Below, one piece after another: positions 31,749 to 31,844 of a DNA stretch of 31,844 nucleotides. The stretch's first letter is position 1. Every line of letters starts with the position of its first letter. Position numbers and translations under genes: made by a program. The notes beneath the pieces were generated by a model. It had not been told where the DNA came from. It worked only from the letters and a program-made list of their open reading frames with translations, and searched no databases. Source of the stretch: SIG607 sp045537575 (GTDB lineage: Bacteria > Bacillota > Clostridia > Oscillospirales > Acutalibacteraceae); contig JAZSPU010000014.1 of NCBI GenBank assembly GCA_045537575.1, forward strand, positions 1-31,844, read 5' to 3'.

Positions 31749-31844
31749 AAAAAGTTTTCAAAGTGATTATTGCAATACTTGTTTTGACTTCGCTAGTTTT
31801 CTCAACTATCTGCATAATATCGGTGAAAAAATATCATGATATAA
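31745..31844 (+). CDS. Start of a small membrane protein, candidate immunity gene (3' end outside window)
   Basis: The ATG overlaps the Rhs TGA (ATGA). The 33 visible residues begin MKKVFKVIIAILVLTSLVFS, a short basic start and one hydrophobic helix, so a signal anchor or secretion signal. The frame is open to the window end. Immunity genes normally follow the Rhs tip directly, which makes this the candidate partner. The visible part is too short for any family assignment. Confidence 0.6.
   Translation, partial: MKKVFKVIIAILVLTSLVFSTICIISVKKYHDI

Overview
The window reads as a chromosomal segment of a spore-forming Firmicute of the Clostridia type. The evidence is AT-rich low-GC coding with GGAGG-type ribosome sites, a Gram-positive PolC replicase, the MEP isoprenoid genes dxr and ispG inside the conserved pyrH-frr-uppS-cdsA-dxr-rseP-ispG-polC cluster, and a remnant of the spore gene spoVAD. 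No rRNA, tRNA or CRISPR array was recognised.

Layout. (1) Positions 1-3640 look like the right end of an integrated mobile element. It has the 3' part of a large serine recombinase on the plus strand, with tandem terminators. A minus-strand operon follows, in transcription order: XRE repressor, ImmA/IrrE protease, a doubtful small ORF, a DUF4417 protein, a small toxin-like protein and an acidic partner protein. (2) The element abuts a 5'-truncated spoVAD (to 4051), so it may have inserted into that gene. (3) Positions 4066-8344 hold a sugar unit (GH78 alpha-L-rhamnosidase and mannose-6-phosphate isomerase, behind a strong promoter with a palindrome) and a GNAT-type protein. (4) Positions 8500-18510 hold the large housekeeping operon for UMP kinase, ribosome recycling, undecaprenyl and phospholipid synthesis, MEP isoprenoids, a site-2 protease and PolC. 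(5) Positions 18827-20139 hold a membrane-anchored G5/M23 cell-wall peptidase. (6) Positions 20261-24668 hold a topoisomerase IV-like parE-parC pair. (7) From 24689 to the window end lies a 2315-residue secreted Rhs/YD-repeat protein with a variable C-terminal tip, followed at once by the start of a small membrane protein that may be its immunity partner.

Three operon boundaries (8345-8490, 18511-18810, 20140-20260) carry a mosaic of related GC-rich hairpin repeats. Some copies show paired base changes that preserve the stems.

The most unusual coding observation is that PolC lacks the DEDD proofreading exonuclease normally inserted in its PHP domain, while the PHP metal-ligand set appears complete. 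The other main leads are the probable spoVAD-interrupting element, its protease-controlled cargo operon, and the Rhs toxin locus, which has a lectin-like insertion and an overlapping upstream small ORF.
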